DNA of 64,000 nucleotides from Metaphire vulgaris (taxonomy: Eukaryota; Annelida; Clitellata; Crassiclitellata; Megascolecidae), in assembly GCA_018105865.1 (NCBI GenBank), contig CM030834.1:22998422-23062421 (forward strand), in the 5' to 3' direction. The notes beneath the pieces are model-generated. The model had not been told where the DNA came from. It saw nothing but the letters and a program-made list of their open reading frames with translations, and made no database searches. The position numbers and the translations under genes are program-made. This document shows, piece after piece, positions 1-38,372 of the stretch; positions within the stretch are counted from its first letter, which is position 1; each line of letters opens with the position of its first letter.

Positions 1-10
1 CTCTCTCTCC

Positions 11-42
<32 letters not shown>
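1..42. repeat. CT microsatellite at window edge
   Basis: Nearly pure CT dinucleotide run with a few extra C bases. It continues off the left edge, so its true length is unknown. Confidence 0.9.
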
Positions 43-237
43 AGTTGTCAACCATCAACCTATGCTAGAGATCTCGTCCACCCATTACTGAAAAAGCCAA
101 CACCCGATACAGATGATTTTTCTAGCTACACTGTATAGGCCTATCTCAAATTTTAATTTTACATCTAAACTTGCTGAGCGCACAGTGCTTAGTCGAATAA
201 ATGTACATCTTTCATGGCTTAATCTTTCTTTGCCACT

Positions 238-361
238 GTTTTGACTTACAATTCTGACTGATCTCTGGAATGACCTGGTCTTTTGCGGATGGATTTGAAG
301 TGGGCCTACCATCGATTGATACCCTTGGGTATTATAAATGGCGCTATAGAAGTGCATTATT
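238..361 (-). repeat. Dispersed repeat R1, copy 1
   Basis: The same sequence, including the core GGGTATCAATCGATGG and the stretch CAGGTCATTCCAGAGATCAG, recurs on the + strand near 29206-29330 and 56160-56268. This copy is inverted. Its outer end, GGCGCTATAGAAGTGCATTA, also occurs as a fragment near 13842. No coding potential or terminal repeats are seen. It may be the 3' tail of a retroelement or a SINE-like unit; I cannot name the family. Confidence 0.7.
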
Positions 362-857
362 ATTTTTTTCGATAGCGGGCAAAAGTAATCCATTTTTGTT
401 TGCTTTCAGCGTTAAAATAATTTCAGTTGGTCTCGAAAATGTAGAACGAATTCAGGCCAATGTTAGTTTTCAAAATGGCTTCCGTCAATGTAGACTCCAC
501 TCTCGGTTCACATTTCAGTCGGACGAACGTACACCGGATGTCGGCCCACAACGACCGCGATTAGCGCCGGATTTCCACGGACTTCCGGTTCCGGAAACCA
601 GCCGATTATCAAATTCGCCGTTACCACGGATTGCTGCGGACGGCGTGGAGTCAAACGGGCTTTGGCAACGCGTCGTTTCCTATCTCCGGATTCGTCCGGA
701 TAGGACTCGGACGCAGTCCGAATCGGACGTCGACGCCGACGACTTCCGCCATCTTAGACGTTACGACGGATCAAAAGAGGCGGTAGATGTTGTGGCGCCA
801 TCTACTTCCGGTGATCCGTCGAAGGAAAACCGGAAGAGAAGGTGTTGCGAAAATTAG
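270..857 (+). CDS. Unrecognised open frame, possibly an exon
   Basis: The frame is open for 195 codons and its last 140 or so are arginine-, serine- and aspartate-rich, ending in a basic KENRKRRCCEN-type tail. I recognise no domain. The first 30 codons lie in dispersed repeat R1, so the nominal start is not credible. If real, coding would begin after the pyrimidine-rich acceptor ending TTTCAG near 409 or further in. Another frame has a good-context ATG at 475 but stops after about 30 codons. This may be a chance ORF in a CpG-rich stretch. Confidence 0.2.
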   Translation: MTWSFADGFEVGLPSIDTLGYYKWRYRSALLFFSIAGKSNPFLFAFSVKIISVGLENVERIQANVSFQNGFRQCRLHSRFTFQSDERTPDVGPQRPRLAPDFHGLPVPETSRLSNSPLPRIAADGVESNGLWQRVVSYLRIRPDRTRTQSESDVDADDFRHLRRYDGSKEAVDVVAPSTSGDPSKENRKRRCCEN

Positions 858-2261
<1,404 letters not shown>

Positions 2262-3612
2262 ATGGAGCTGACGCCTGAGAAAGCGAGTGACTTTTGGACG
2301 ACGTTTTCCTATCTCGTCGATTCAGTCCTCACCGTAACCGTCAGCGTCGTCGGTCTGGTCGGCAACACCGTTTCCTTCTTCGTTCTCGACCACCAACGAG
2401 GTCGTCGTCAGAGGTCTGACGTTGGGTCGACCACGACGACCATCTCCGTGCTGATCCAGGGCATCGCCGCATCCAACATCGGTCTTCTGGGGTCGGTTTC
2501 GTCATGCACGTTGTCCCGCGCCGCCACCGACGCACGGAACCGATGTTTACCACGCTACGATCCCCTGCTGCCGGTTGGCCTGCGATATCGTCGAAACTGC
2601 CGTTAACCCCGTCTACGTGGCTTCGCAGACGGCTCTACTGTGGACTACGGTGGTGTTGGCGGTTTTTCACACACTGTGCGTCGAAGATCGGCGTAGGTTC
2701 GGACAGCGAGGCGGTCTCTGGCGGTCGCTCGATTCGTTCTGGCCGCTGTGATGACGGCTAGCGTCGTGTGGACCGTCCCGGTGAGCGTAAACTCGTGGGT
2801 GGTTCTGGTCGACGCGATCGCCGCCGGAAACAGTTCCGACCGACCGACGACGACATCTCTGGAAGAGATCACGTGGTACAGAGTCGTGTACGTCGACCTG
2901 ATTTCGTACGTGACGTTGTTCGTCCCTTTGCTGTGCTTGGTCGTTCTTTTCGTCGTCGTCGTCGTCGTCGTCGTCAAGACGCAGAAGACGACGGCGGCTA
3001 GATGGCGCCAGACGACAGTGCGTGTCGTCCGGATGCCAACAGGTGGCGCCGGCGGCAGGAAGATCCGTTACCGTCGCAGTCGTCTGCTTTCTGATCGTCT
3101 GCTACGTTCCGGAAACGGTTTTTCAGATGGCGACGACGCTGCTGCTGCCGTCGCCGCCGTCGCCGACAGGTGGTCGTAGCCCGGAATGCACCGGGTGGCT
3201 GTTCTACGTGTCGGCGATTTCGAGATTTTTCGTCGTTCTGAATTCTTCGATTGCGGTTCCGATCTGTCTTTTCGTTCGACGCCGTCCCGAAGAAGAACAG
3301 GCGAACAACGGAGAAGGAGACGGAGAAGGAGGAGGAGGAGGAGGAGGAGGAGGAAGAGAAGGAGGAAGCGAGTCGCTGCTGACGAAGACTAAAGAACCGC
3401 GAGGAGGAGGAGGAGCAGAATGGGGAGGAGGAGGAATTTACAGATGCGATGACGTCACGAGAGCGACTTTGAAATCGGAAGATGAAAGACATCGCAACAA
3501 GACGACGCAGCAGTTGAAAGAAGCGTCCGGGGATAAACGAAGAGGAATCGAGAGCGCAACAGACGAACAAACAAGCAACACATTCCCCGGCGACAGCGCA
3601 TTCAACGTTTAA
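2262..3612 (+). pseudogene. Divergent class A GPCR, frame-broken (peptide-receptor-like)
   Basis: Intronless seven-transmembrane receptor whose pieces lie in two frames. From the good-context ATG the first frame gives TM1 with the class A GN motif (VVGLVGNTVSFFVL) and TM2. TM3 (ASQTALLWTTVVLAVF) is in the next frame from about 2530. TM4-TM5 (from about 2697) return to the first frame, and TM6 (VVCFLIVCYVPE) and TM7 (FFVVLNSSIAVPICLF) are in the second frame from about 3030, followed by a Gly/Glu-rich tail ending at the stop. TM7 resembles FMRFamide-type receptors (VVLNSS). Besides three frame changes, the TM2 Asp is Asn, the DRY site reads FHT and NPxxY is degenerate. A decayed pseudogene fits best; assembly indels in a GC-rich exon are the alternative. 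Confidence 0.65.
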
Positions 3613-3731
3613 AGCATCGACAAACGAAGTAATCTAGACTCAGTGGCCGTACCACGCCTGGGGTATGGCAGCTTAGAGTAGTTGTACAAGGCGCCACTTG
3701 AAGGGACGCCAACGGCATCTTGCTCCCTGCT

Positions 3732-4114
3732 CAGTGGCGGATTAACATTTTTAGGCCCGGTACACATATTTCCATGGAGCCCCCCCAACCCAACCCCGAC
3801 GCCATCGCTATCACTTAAAAAAGTAAAAGTAGCACAAAAATCATTGGCAAGAGGAAACAATTGAATACCATTAACTTCAACTCAAGTACAGACTCGTCGC
3901 ATTGCAGTCGTGCAGTCAGTGTACACGTTTAATTCAAGTTGTCTGTATACCCGCAGGATTATAATTATTAAGAAAATGCATTTATTTAAAGAAAGAAATA
4001 ACTAAAAAACCATGTTTAAATTTTTTTAATAGAACAGGTAGGCCCCTAAATTTTAATTCTGCTGGTAGGCCCGGTTATCGATGTACCATTTGCGCCGTGG
4101 TAAATCAGCCTCTG
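3732..4114. mobile_element. Degenerate hAT-like element remnant
   Basis: Starts CAGTGGCGGATTAAC and ends with the approximate inverse (reverse complement CAGAGGCTGATTTAC). Both ends match the CAGNG-type termini of hAT transposons. The flanking 8-mers do not match, so the target duplication has decayed or the end is misplaced. No transposase is visible. Confidence 0.45.
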
Positions 4115-5419
4115 TACTAAACATTCCACAAGATATTCGGCAGGACTTTCAGTTAGTCGATGTCCCTCGTTCTCGGACAGTCTCTGACGCTAGTGTGTAG
4201 TATGAAATGGCTGGGAGATGCTCTGTTTAGAGCCCTATAGGTCGAAATTGATATTGATATTATTGATTATTCTTGCACGATTTGAAGCAATGAAGATGGG
4301 GACACAAGAAAATGCGGCTTTTGTTTGAAAATTTCTTCAAATCGCTGAGTTTTTTTTATATTCACCTACTGTTCAACAGGCCTTTCAATGGCTTAATATC
4401 TCTAAAACAGCGAATTGATTATAAAATTTGTTTTTCCTGTCTATAAAACCTGTTGTATAATGAACCAGATCTGTGGCGCAACCAGGATTTCCGGAAGGGG
4501 GGTTTTGGTTTTTGGTTTTTACCCCGTGACCAACTTTGAAAAAATCCTGACAAGCAAAAACTAATATGCCGTTCTTTCAATACATTTCAAGTTATGAACA
4601 TTTCCAGTAAATCTTTATCAGTTATTCTACCTGTTTTTCGATCACGCATCTGCTAGAATTAATGCCAAAGTTCAAATAATAGTCAATAATGTTCCAACAG
4701 AAAACTAGCAGTTGAACCCAAGAGCTGAAACATAATCTGTACAACTATTTACACTCGCACTCGCGTGCCTATGTTAGAGTGACCATTCTTGTATTTGACG
4801 TCCCCGACTCCAAGAAGTCTAGCTATACATAAAAGCTTTTCCGCAAAAATCTCGTTCTATAAGAAACAAGGTGGCCTTCAAAAATTAGATGATGCGGGTT
4901 GCGTCAAAGATACCATTTCGGAAATTATGCATATTGATGTCATTAGAAATAGCAATAACCGAGTTTAGAGTTGTTTAGTATACAGGACCTGCCCTCTGTA
5001 AGAACCTCTATGCTCCACCCGGGCCGTTCATTCACATTACGGTCTATTGCTGTGCAATCTCATTCTTTGCCCTTTTGTTCTCTGGTTATAGGTCTGTTCC
5101 TGTATTCTAATTCTTTGTCTTCTTTCATCTACAAATAACAGCAAAACTATGCAGCGTACAACGTCATAGATGACTCATTCGTTTAAAAATAGCACTTCAC
5201 GTTACCACGAACATGGCATGAACGCAATTTTAGCAATTAATTCTAAAATAATAATGAAACTGACATTGGGCCTACAGTAGAGCGGTCGTTAGCAGTGGTT
5301 TCGTTGCAAATCTCATGCATAGAAAAGACTAATGCTTAGTAGCCTATAGGCGTGGCACGCTTAAAGCTTTCTTCGCTTGCAAGTGTCTTCTGAAATGTGA
5401 CCAACAATACTACACGACA

Positions 5420-5965
<546 letters not shown>

Positions 5966-6243
5966 ATAGCGCAAAACTCTGATTAGCTGAATACAAAAAT
6001 AGCGCAACGACTATCTTCGTTGTTCTTGAAAATTATCAAGAAGTCAATTCGAACGCACGCTGTGCTGTTCGTTTTCATTTCGACTCCGAGGAAAATCTTT
6101 CCTGTCGCTGTTTCGCCACCAGCGCCCCTTTTGGGGGAAAGATCACTCATTCGGGACGCTCTTGTCTGTGCATACAAATATCTGCACACAGACTAAACTG
6201 AAGCCGGATGTCACGTGACTCCGTTGCTAACAGCAATTCCTGC

Positions 6244-6369
6244 GCGTCTACCGTAAACATCACAGCGTCTACCAAAAACATCACAGCGTCTACCAAAAAC
6301 ATCACAGCGTCTACCAAAAACATCACAGCGTCTACCATAAACATCACAGCGTCTACCATAAACATCACA
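6244..6369. repeat. 21-bp minisatellite, six copies
   Basis: The unit GCGTCTACCAAAAACATCACA is repeated six times head to tail with two variable positions (AAAAA, GTAAA or ATAAA). The length is a multiple of three, so both strands stay open. There are no spacers, so it is not a CRISPR array. Confidence 0.95.
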
Positions 6370-6862
6370 TTTCAAGCGACTCCCATATAGGTCCGCCGAC
6401 CGCCAGCTCAGCACGTATTCCACCCAGCAACACAGAGGAAATAGGCTACGCGTAGTTCAGTTACCACATTTATATAGAGCCTTTTTTGTTCCGTTGACAG
6501 AATGAACAGGATACCGTTTTTTAGTAGGCTATACTGTATATGACAGTCCAGTAAATTGACTCCAAACAGTATAAATTAAGTGTCTATCCATCGTGTAGCA
6601 GATATGTGTCTGTCAGGATTGAAAGTCAGTCAGAGAAAATCCTCTCAGCATGTAGATCGACAATTTTCGAACGGCTGTTTTCCACTGACCTCCTCCCTTC
6701 GCTGCACTACCTGGCGAATTTTTCTACCGGTTTGCATCATTTTCCTTTCCGGTCACGAGAATCGGTGGTCGGAGACGGACAAAAAACATATCCGCAGAGA
6801 AACGCGTTCTCCGGACGTCAATCAGCACGCTAGGTCCGAAGAAAGTGGCTGGTTCCGTGACG

Positions 6863-7041
<179 letters not shown>

Positions 7042-7148
7042 TCATCTTCTTTCCCCCTCCGTCGGATGTACACACGGTGCCAACCAGCAGGTATAAACGG
7101 AAGAATCGAGACATTCTCCATCGTCGGTCGGTCGGTCGGTCGGTCCCT

Positions 7149-31797
<24,649 letters not shown>

Positions 31798-31904
31798 CGC
31801 CAACTGAAGGGAAGAAGAAAAACGGAAACAGATCTGAGGTCAAAGATGATGACGATGAAACTGAGCTGCTAAACAAACGACCACCAGTTACTCGACGGCA
31901 TCAT

Positions 31905-31945
<41 letters not shown>

Positions 31946-32467
31946 GCTAAACTCCGCATCCGATTGTCGGCGGTCGATCGATGCTGGACACCGGATAAAT
32001 CCCAGTCCGGGATCAATGGTCCCGAGTCAACCGGGCGTCCACCGCCGGTCGGCTTCTCTCTTCCGTCGCCTCAGGGCGCCGCCAGCCGCCGCTGTTGCTA
32101 CTGCTGGATCGGTCGAGAAATTCCTCCGAAACAGCGCCCTCTGTCGACGAGACTTTAAAGTCTCTCTGACGACATCTCTAGGCCTATTGTGTGTGTTTGT
32201 GTGTGACCGACAAGGCAAGTTGCTAGTCGTCGACGACGTTTCCCGAATGCGCAAGCAGCGAGTAATGGCGTTACTTCGCCATAGGCAGGAAGTCAGACCA
32301 TCTCTCCATCTATGAAGACTGCGGCGTTGACTCAGAACCAGACTAACGAAAGCTACGGTTGCATTGTTCCCGGTTTCCGACGCTATAGAATAAGACACAA
32401 AAGTATGAAATAGCCCTGGTTTGAACCCCCTCCGCCTAAGCGTGTGACGTCATTTATGGACGGTCCC

Positions 32468-32529
<62 letters not shown>

Positions 32530-33929
32530 TAATTTTAACTCTTAAGTGGATTATAAGGCTAAGTAGCCTAAACCTGTGTGAATTATGGCAGGATATTAGC
32601 GAATTGCTTTCTAATGACGATAGTTCCCATAGGTCTCTAATTTCAGTTAACGCAGTTTCTCGTGTGATTTTCTTTTCGTCGTGATTTTGTATCTTGAAAT
32701 CTTGTTTATGACTTTTTGAGGTCATGCCTTATGACCGTCATAAGTCATGACCGTAACCGTTCGCGTAGACGTGTGTCTTGATAATTGTGTGCAGCTGTTT
32801 TGTCAGAAACTTCAAGCCTACAGCGGTCCTTCTGCGGATGAACGATAGAAGTTGCTTATAGTAGGCCTAACCCCTACGACAGAAGTGATGCGTAGGCCTA
32901 TTCTTTGTATTTCTGGCCACCAAGCAGAGGCGTAGCGAGGCCGCGAGGGTATCCGGCGCCCGGGGGCAAAGTGTACTGTTGGCGCCCCCAACACTGCTGA
33001 CGAGCAAAACAGGTCGTCACACTGTTCTTGAGGGGCGCTGAGAGAAGAACGATGTGACGACCTTTTGATCTTTTAAACAAGAATTAGGGCCTTTTTTTGC
33101 TTGTCAGGGTTTTTCAAGAGGAAACAATGCAACTTTTTTGCTTGTCAAGACTTTTCGGAAGACGAAAATAGGGGGAGTCCGGACCGTTGTTACGTCATAT
33201 TTTAGAGGGTCTGACGTTTTGTTACGTCGCGTTACGTAGGGGGAGGGGTAAAAAATTGCAAAAATCGCGTTATGTCATTTATGGACGACCCCTTAGTTGG
33301 GATCTAGACTTATATTACTAATTATCAATCAAGCGGTCTACCCTCGTATCGAGGATGGCTGAAGACAAGACAACTTATAATTTATCAATCTTGTTAGCTT
33401 ATCATTTAAGGAATCTCGCCACAATAAATCCTTATAAAATTACATCAGCTTATCAATGCATTTTTTCTTCTCCATTTACCAAATTTCTTGCATGTCACAT
33501 TTCAAATTAGCAAACTGAAAGAGAATCAATCTCACCAAATTACAATATGATTCCAAACATTTCTAATTGAAGGAATTATCACAGTTTCTTTCAATATAAA
33601 GCATCTGTAAAATTCTATGCAGGAATGATGAAATGTCAGCTACAGGTCTAAAAAATTAAATGTTAACAACATCCACCCGAAGAGTAAAACTAATGCAAAA
33701 CTTCAATTCAAATCAAACGACTTCGAGCAGTTACACTGTTTCTTGTGATCCATCAGTAGAATTTCAAACCAGGGCTAAATAAGACATCTATTAAGTAAGC
33801 AAAGCATTTCAATTTGTAAATGTTTAACATTGAGAAAAATGCATGTGAAATTTAAGACGTCCAATTGAAGTTGAGTCCAGGAGAGTGAACTCTCGATCCA
33901 GACGGATGTTTGTGAGTTGTTGTGTAGTC
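31798..33929. other. TRIM9 upstream region and cystatin downstream flank
   Basis: A polypyrimidine tract and CAG end at 31804, just before the TRIM9 start. CAT/CAG triplets lie at about 31903-31947. The 31960-32330 stretch is CpG-rich and may hold the TRIM9 first exon or promoter, but I could not assign a donor site. A TAA array lies at 32467-32527 and transposon-derived sequence at about 32934-33292. The rest is AT-rich and featureless. Confidence 0.55.
32934..33292. mobile_element. Composite transposon remnants
   Basis: Left part starts CAGAGGCGTAGCGAGG (hAT-like end). The right part ends TTTATGGACGACCCC, the terminus of the element at 60370-60698, in reverse arrangement, with matching interior (GACGTTTTGTTACGTCGCG). 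It contains three copies of the shared TGACAAGCAAAA-type module. Exact left borders are unclear. Confidence 0.55.
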
Positions 33930-35501
33930 TCAAGCTTTCGCAGCACTAGTGCACTGCATTGAATCTTGTTTGATAGTCGCAAATTCCTCATCGAATGCTT
34001 TAAAGGCTTCGATGGTGCAGACATGTGTTTTCTACAATTTAAGACGTCAATATAAAAAACCTTTAGCAAGTAGATAAAGAAGAGGAATTATGAAAGTATT
34101 TAAGAATTCGCTGCTTTCCCTAATCACTGATTTTTGCGCATCCTTTGTGGAAGCCACAACTGGGCAGCCTCCAAATATTCCCCATCTCTTAGGAGTTAGG
34201 AGTCCAAGCCTCCGCACCACAGAACATTATCAAACACACATGGAATTTGAGGAACTAAAACTGAGTCTCTGTTGAAATATGTTTGCTAGTGCATAGTGGT
34301 TGAATTCTCCAAAAGCAGCAGAAATGTGTACTACTTCCACCAAACAATTTTACTACTCTCACCTCCACAGAAAAAGTTATTACTTTCATCTAGGGGTGGC
34401 TAAGCCAAAAACTTAAACTTTCAACCAATCCACAGGCTAGGCAAGACAATTGTGGGGTGGGGTTAAGCCCCAATTCCCCCAGCAAAAAAGAAAGACTGAT
34501 AATCTATTTGAGTTTACCTTCTGTTGACAGACTTCACTGTTGGCAGCATTCTTGCACCCATCACTTTTTATTTGGAATTGACAACAGAAATTTTGTCCAT
34601 TGACAAGCTGAAAACACATATGATAAAACTGAACACATGTCAAATCACATTATCTGTTCATTCAATCAATATAAACTACATTGTTCAATAAAATGCAGAA
34701 CTCTCTGAAGTCTGAATAAAGTTTCAACTTTGTCGCAATGTCCATGCGAAACATTCATAGGACAGTATCTGCCCAAGAAAATTGTATTGCCTGTCATAAA
34801 TCTTAAGACTTGTGCAACTGAAGCAAATTACAGATATTTGTATGGTGTTGTTCTGTTTTCACTATCACTTATTACCAATTGAGCAATATGTTGGTTGCAA
34901 TATTACTGGTAGGTGAAGGAAAGAAATAAAAGTGTGCCTGAAATAGCGATATATAAGAATGATGTCACTTTACAGGACAGAATATTGCACACGTGAACAG
35001 TAAGCTTAATTAAACCGTTCGTGCAAAAGACAGATACATAAACCGCCAAACGTAAACTCAACCATGAACCTAACTTTAATCCCAATTTCAACCAAATAAT
35101 CATCATATCTTCAGTCCCTAACTAACAGCCAAAGCCACCAACAACCTAGAAGTTAAACAGTAAAATGCTTTCTGGCACAAGTTCGCCCTCTGTCGCTAAA
35201 ATGACTGGAATAGAGAAAGGTTCTCTCGACTTTCTCTTACCTGTTGATAGGCCACGTACTTTCCGTCATCTATGCTCTTGAACATATCGTTAGAACGTTC
35301 GTTGTGTGCCTTGATACCATCAGCCACAATCCTCTTGACGACTGCGTTATTCTTCGGATCTTTGATAGGTCGATATCCACCAATTAAGTTTTCACCCTTT
35401 GTCTTTTCTTCGATATTGCGGATTTTTTCCATGCAATTGCCTGCCACGAGGACGAACATACTCGCCACGACCAGCAAAATAATTGACATTTTGCACATCA
35501 T
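33930..35501 (-). CDS. Secreted type-2 cystatin, 3 exons, 150 aa
   Basis: Predicted inhibitor of papain-like cysteine proteases, secreted. Exons: 35241-35501, 34518-34607, 33930-34031, all phase 0. Residues 1-21 form a signal peptide (SIILLVVASMFVLVAG core). The N-terminal inhibitory GG is at 41-42, followed by the helix with SNDMF (70-74). The first hairpin motif QxVxG is QLVNG (87-91), split exactly by intron 1. Cysteines at 95, 96, 105, 114, 122 and 144 fit the two-disulfide type-2 pattern plus two extra. The usual second-hairpin PW is absent; the C-terminal strand reads VCTIEAFKAFDEEF. Two Met codons (35501, 35498) precede a third at residue 5; I took the first. Confidence 0.87.
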
Positions 35502-35556
35502 TTCTGGTACGTACAGCCTATCTCGGTGGCTCTGCTCAACACAACGGCGCAGGATG

Positions 35557-35565
35557 AATATATAT
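35557..35565 (-). promoter_or_regulatory. TATA box candidate for the cystatin gene
   Basis: On the - strand the sequence reads GATATATATT about 60 bases upstream of the first ATG, a plausible distance for a short 5' UTR. Confidence 0.4.
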
Positions 35566-36199
35566 CCGCGGACTGCACACCTGTGCACGCCTTTACTAAT
35601 TAATCAACGACGCGCTGGAATAAATTGATCAAAAACAGAAATGTTTAGTGCATAATATACAACTATCCATATACGTTGAAATATCTTCAAATGTCTTTAT
35701 TCTTTAAAGCGACAATAACAACAACCATGAGACGATGAGACTACGATCAATACGCTGAAATGTTGCTTTCTTGGATGACGTTTTTTGAAATAATTCTGAA
35801 AACGAATAATGATACCGAAGAATAATATGGAAAAAAAACTGAACTATGACTTTGCTTTCTTGGATGACAAAATGTTTCCGTTTGCATGGATGTCCCTGAG
35901 CTCTATTAAGACAAAACGAAGAATGATAGCCTAAACGTTTTGTTATAACACAAAAGTTCCAACGAAATCGGATTCAAATTTGACTCTTTTCTAAAAATTT
36001 ATCAAAAGCCTGCTTTACATGCATAGGCTGCGTCCTTGTCTTGATATTAAGTTAATGTAATCTTCCAAATTAGATTACTGTGCTTATAACCCTTTATACA
36101 AAATGCACTTGACCAGACTAAGTCACCTAAATTCTAGTGTAAAATCGATAAGTCCCGCTTCAAAACCTGTCGATGGCATTCAGGCACGTTCGTCATCTC

Positions 36200-36520
36200 A
36201 TCTCACTCTGTCACGCTGCACCTGAACCGAACAGTCATCCCTGAAATTTTGCAACCGTGCCTTCTCATATGCTGCACCTGAACTCTGGAACTCTGGAACT
36301 CGATCCCAGCTTCCTTCGCACACTTGGACACTTTAAAACAATAAAATCTGATTCCTCATTTCCTATAATTCCCGCACTATCTCCTCAAGTCTTCAGGTGC
36401 TTAAATCCTTCCTGTTTTGAAATCATTTCACTAAACGTCCAACTCAGAGGCTTCCTTCCTAGAAATCCACGAGATTTTACTTTACTTACTTACTTGAATT
36501 ATATAAAATCGATAGTCTTC
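36200..36520 (+). mobile_element. Non-LTR retrotransposon RT C-terminal remnant
   Basis: One frame near 36256 reads RAFSYAAPELWNS, the conserved C-terminal motif of CR1/L2-like reverse transcriptases, then degenerates. A second segment (about 36530-36610) contains an internal duplication around TTTTTGTGGATAAA. Confidence 0.6.
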
Positions 36521-36704
36521 AGCGACAGCGACAGTGTTTTTGTGGATAAACTCAGTTCCTTCCTACGTGAATTATTAAAATCGTGTCTACGACAGCGACA
36601 GTTTTTGTGGATAAATGCGTGCAGCTGCTTAGTCATAAATCCTTATATTGGCCATTCTCTGACCGAATCATAGAAGTTGTATAGCAACTCTTACACGACA
36701 GAAG

Positions 36705-36892
36705 CAGTGGCGGCTCCAGGATTTGGCAAGTGGGGCTGGGGGGAGGCGCTGGGGTGGCAACTTCTAATCATGGGGGCCAACCATTTGTTGTTAGGTATGT
36801 AGTATTATGTATACGGTCTCAACAGGGGGGCACTGGAGGGCCAGGCACTCGACCAATAGGGGGCATGGGTCCCCCCTGTGGAGCCGCCACTG
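36705..36892 (+). mobile_element. hAT-like MITE family A, copy 4
   Basis: Ends CAGTGGCGGCTC and GAGCCGCCACTG. Flanking 8-mers GACAGAAG and GGCAGAAG match at seven of eight positions. Confidence 0.9.
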
Positions 36893-38372
36893 GGCAGAAG
36901 CTTTGTCTTCTTTGTGACGAAGTAGTAGTCTTGATCAATGTGTATGAAATGCATTTTTCAAGATGTGTGTGTGTGTAAAGTTTCTGGGGATATTCATCTT
37001 TTCTCGAATGTGCTGGTTTTTGCGAGGAGTGATAAATAGGAAATGCCCAAGACACGCTCACATGAAAATCAAATAGTTTCCACTGATTTTAGACTTTTAA
37101 TTTCTCAAACTCATAAATATCACTGCATATTTTCTGGGTTCCATGACTGTCTACACGTAAAAACAGAGAAGGCTGGAAAATACTAATGAAGCAAATCGCT
37201 CATCTTTTTTCGTTCTTCTCCCAACACACGTTACAGCGCTGCAATGCGTAATTTAAACACAAATAGCGTGCCTCATTCAAAGAGAGGAAAAATTCAACCA
37301 ATAACTAAACAATAAACTTCTACTGTATATAGTGAATACATCAAATAAAAAACTTGCTACGCTTAAACACCGGCGCTAAGAAAAGCAACACCTGATCATT
37401 AGTCAGCCATTAAACTGCTTGCAAGGCACATGCTTATGAGTGACTGTACAGCTGCACCAAGCCTATCAACAATAGAATCAATTGGATATAAAGTTAATGA
37501 GATTCACAATGCAGAGTATCACAAAACATTAAAACGTAACATTGAAGCTGACACAAAAATACAAATCAATGTTAGACTATTCTAATAAGTTAGGTACTTT
37601 GAACCTTGTATCCAGACTTGTGCTACTTATTGTCTACTGTATTGTCAGGGATGCAATAACACTTGAGTTTTCATACGTGAAATTGATTGTATCTACTATG
37701 CGTAGGGGGGTTAACGGATACTCTTGGACAAGACAGGTTCAAAGTTGCCCATAAACAAACAGGAGGTTCTGTTAATTGAGTTTTCCTGTGTTGACACAAG
37801 AGTAGGTAAACAAATCTTACCACAAAATCTAAGTAATTTAACATAGCTACTATATTAGACTTCAGCCTTTCATAAAATCATAAGGTTAACACATTTGTAT
37901 CAACAGTTGAATGATAATCCAAATTCCTTGCTTAACTAAGGCTGCAGTGAATACAACCAGATAAATTTGCAAAATAACCACAATAACATATTCATTTAGA
38001 TAAGACCTAGATATGTGTCTCTTTAAACAAAGATTAACATCTAGCCTATTACAAAGTGAAGCACGATTTTCCTTGCCATTAACACAAAAATGAATTCAGT
38101 ACTGCAGAGATTTAGAACAAATACAATGATCGACTACAGATAAACAGGTAGCATCGAGGAGTTTTAGACATATTCATGTAAGTTTAATTTTTAGATGTAA
38201 CTTTCTGTAGCTACATTGTACATGTGAAAAAAACTCAAAATGTAACTCAAAGTTTACAATTAAGATGAACTAGTGAAGTCAAAGGGCTGCATTTAAATCA
38301 CTTATCCCACCAGTGACAAAACGATTCATCGAACTAAGATCGCGGGACAATTGAAGGACAGAAGACCTGGGA

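Larger units (their letters stand above)
35566..38372. other. Intergenic between cystatin and atlastin 3' end
   Basis: It holds a retrotransposon remnant (36200-36520) and a family A MITE (36705-36892). The rest is AT-rich. The part next to 38372 should contain the atlastin 3' UTR; a reverse ATTAAA near 38182 is a weak polyA candidate. Confidence 0.6.

Noticed and set aside
2504..3060. Very short introns to explain the receptor's frame changes
   Set aside because: The only GT...AG candidates at the break points are about 14 bp, far below a workable intron.
2341..3570. - strand ORFs across the receptor
   Set aside because: Antisense shadows rich in Arg and Ser; the + strand has all seven membrane helices.
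6244..6369. CRISPR-like repeat array
   Set aside because: Units are directly tandem with no unique spacers, and the genome is animal.
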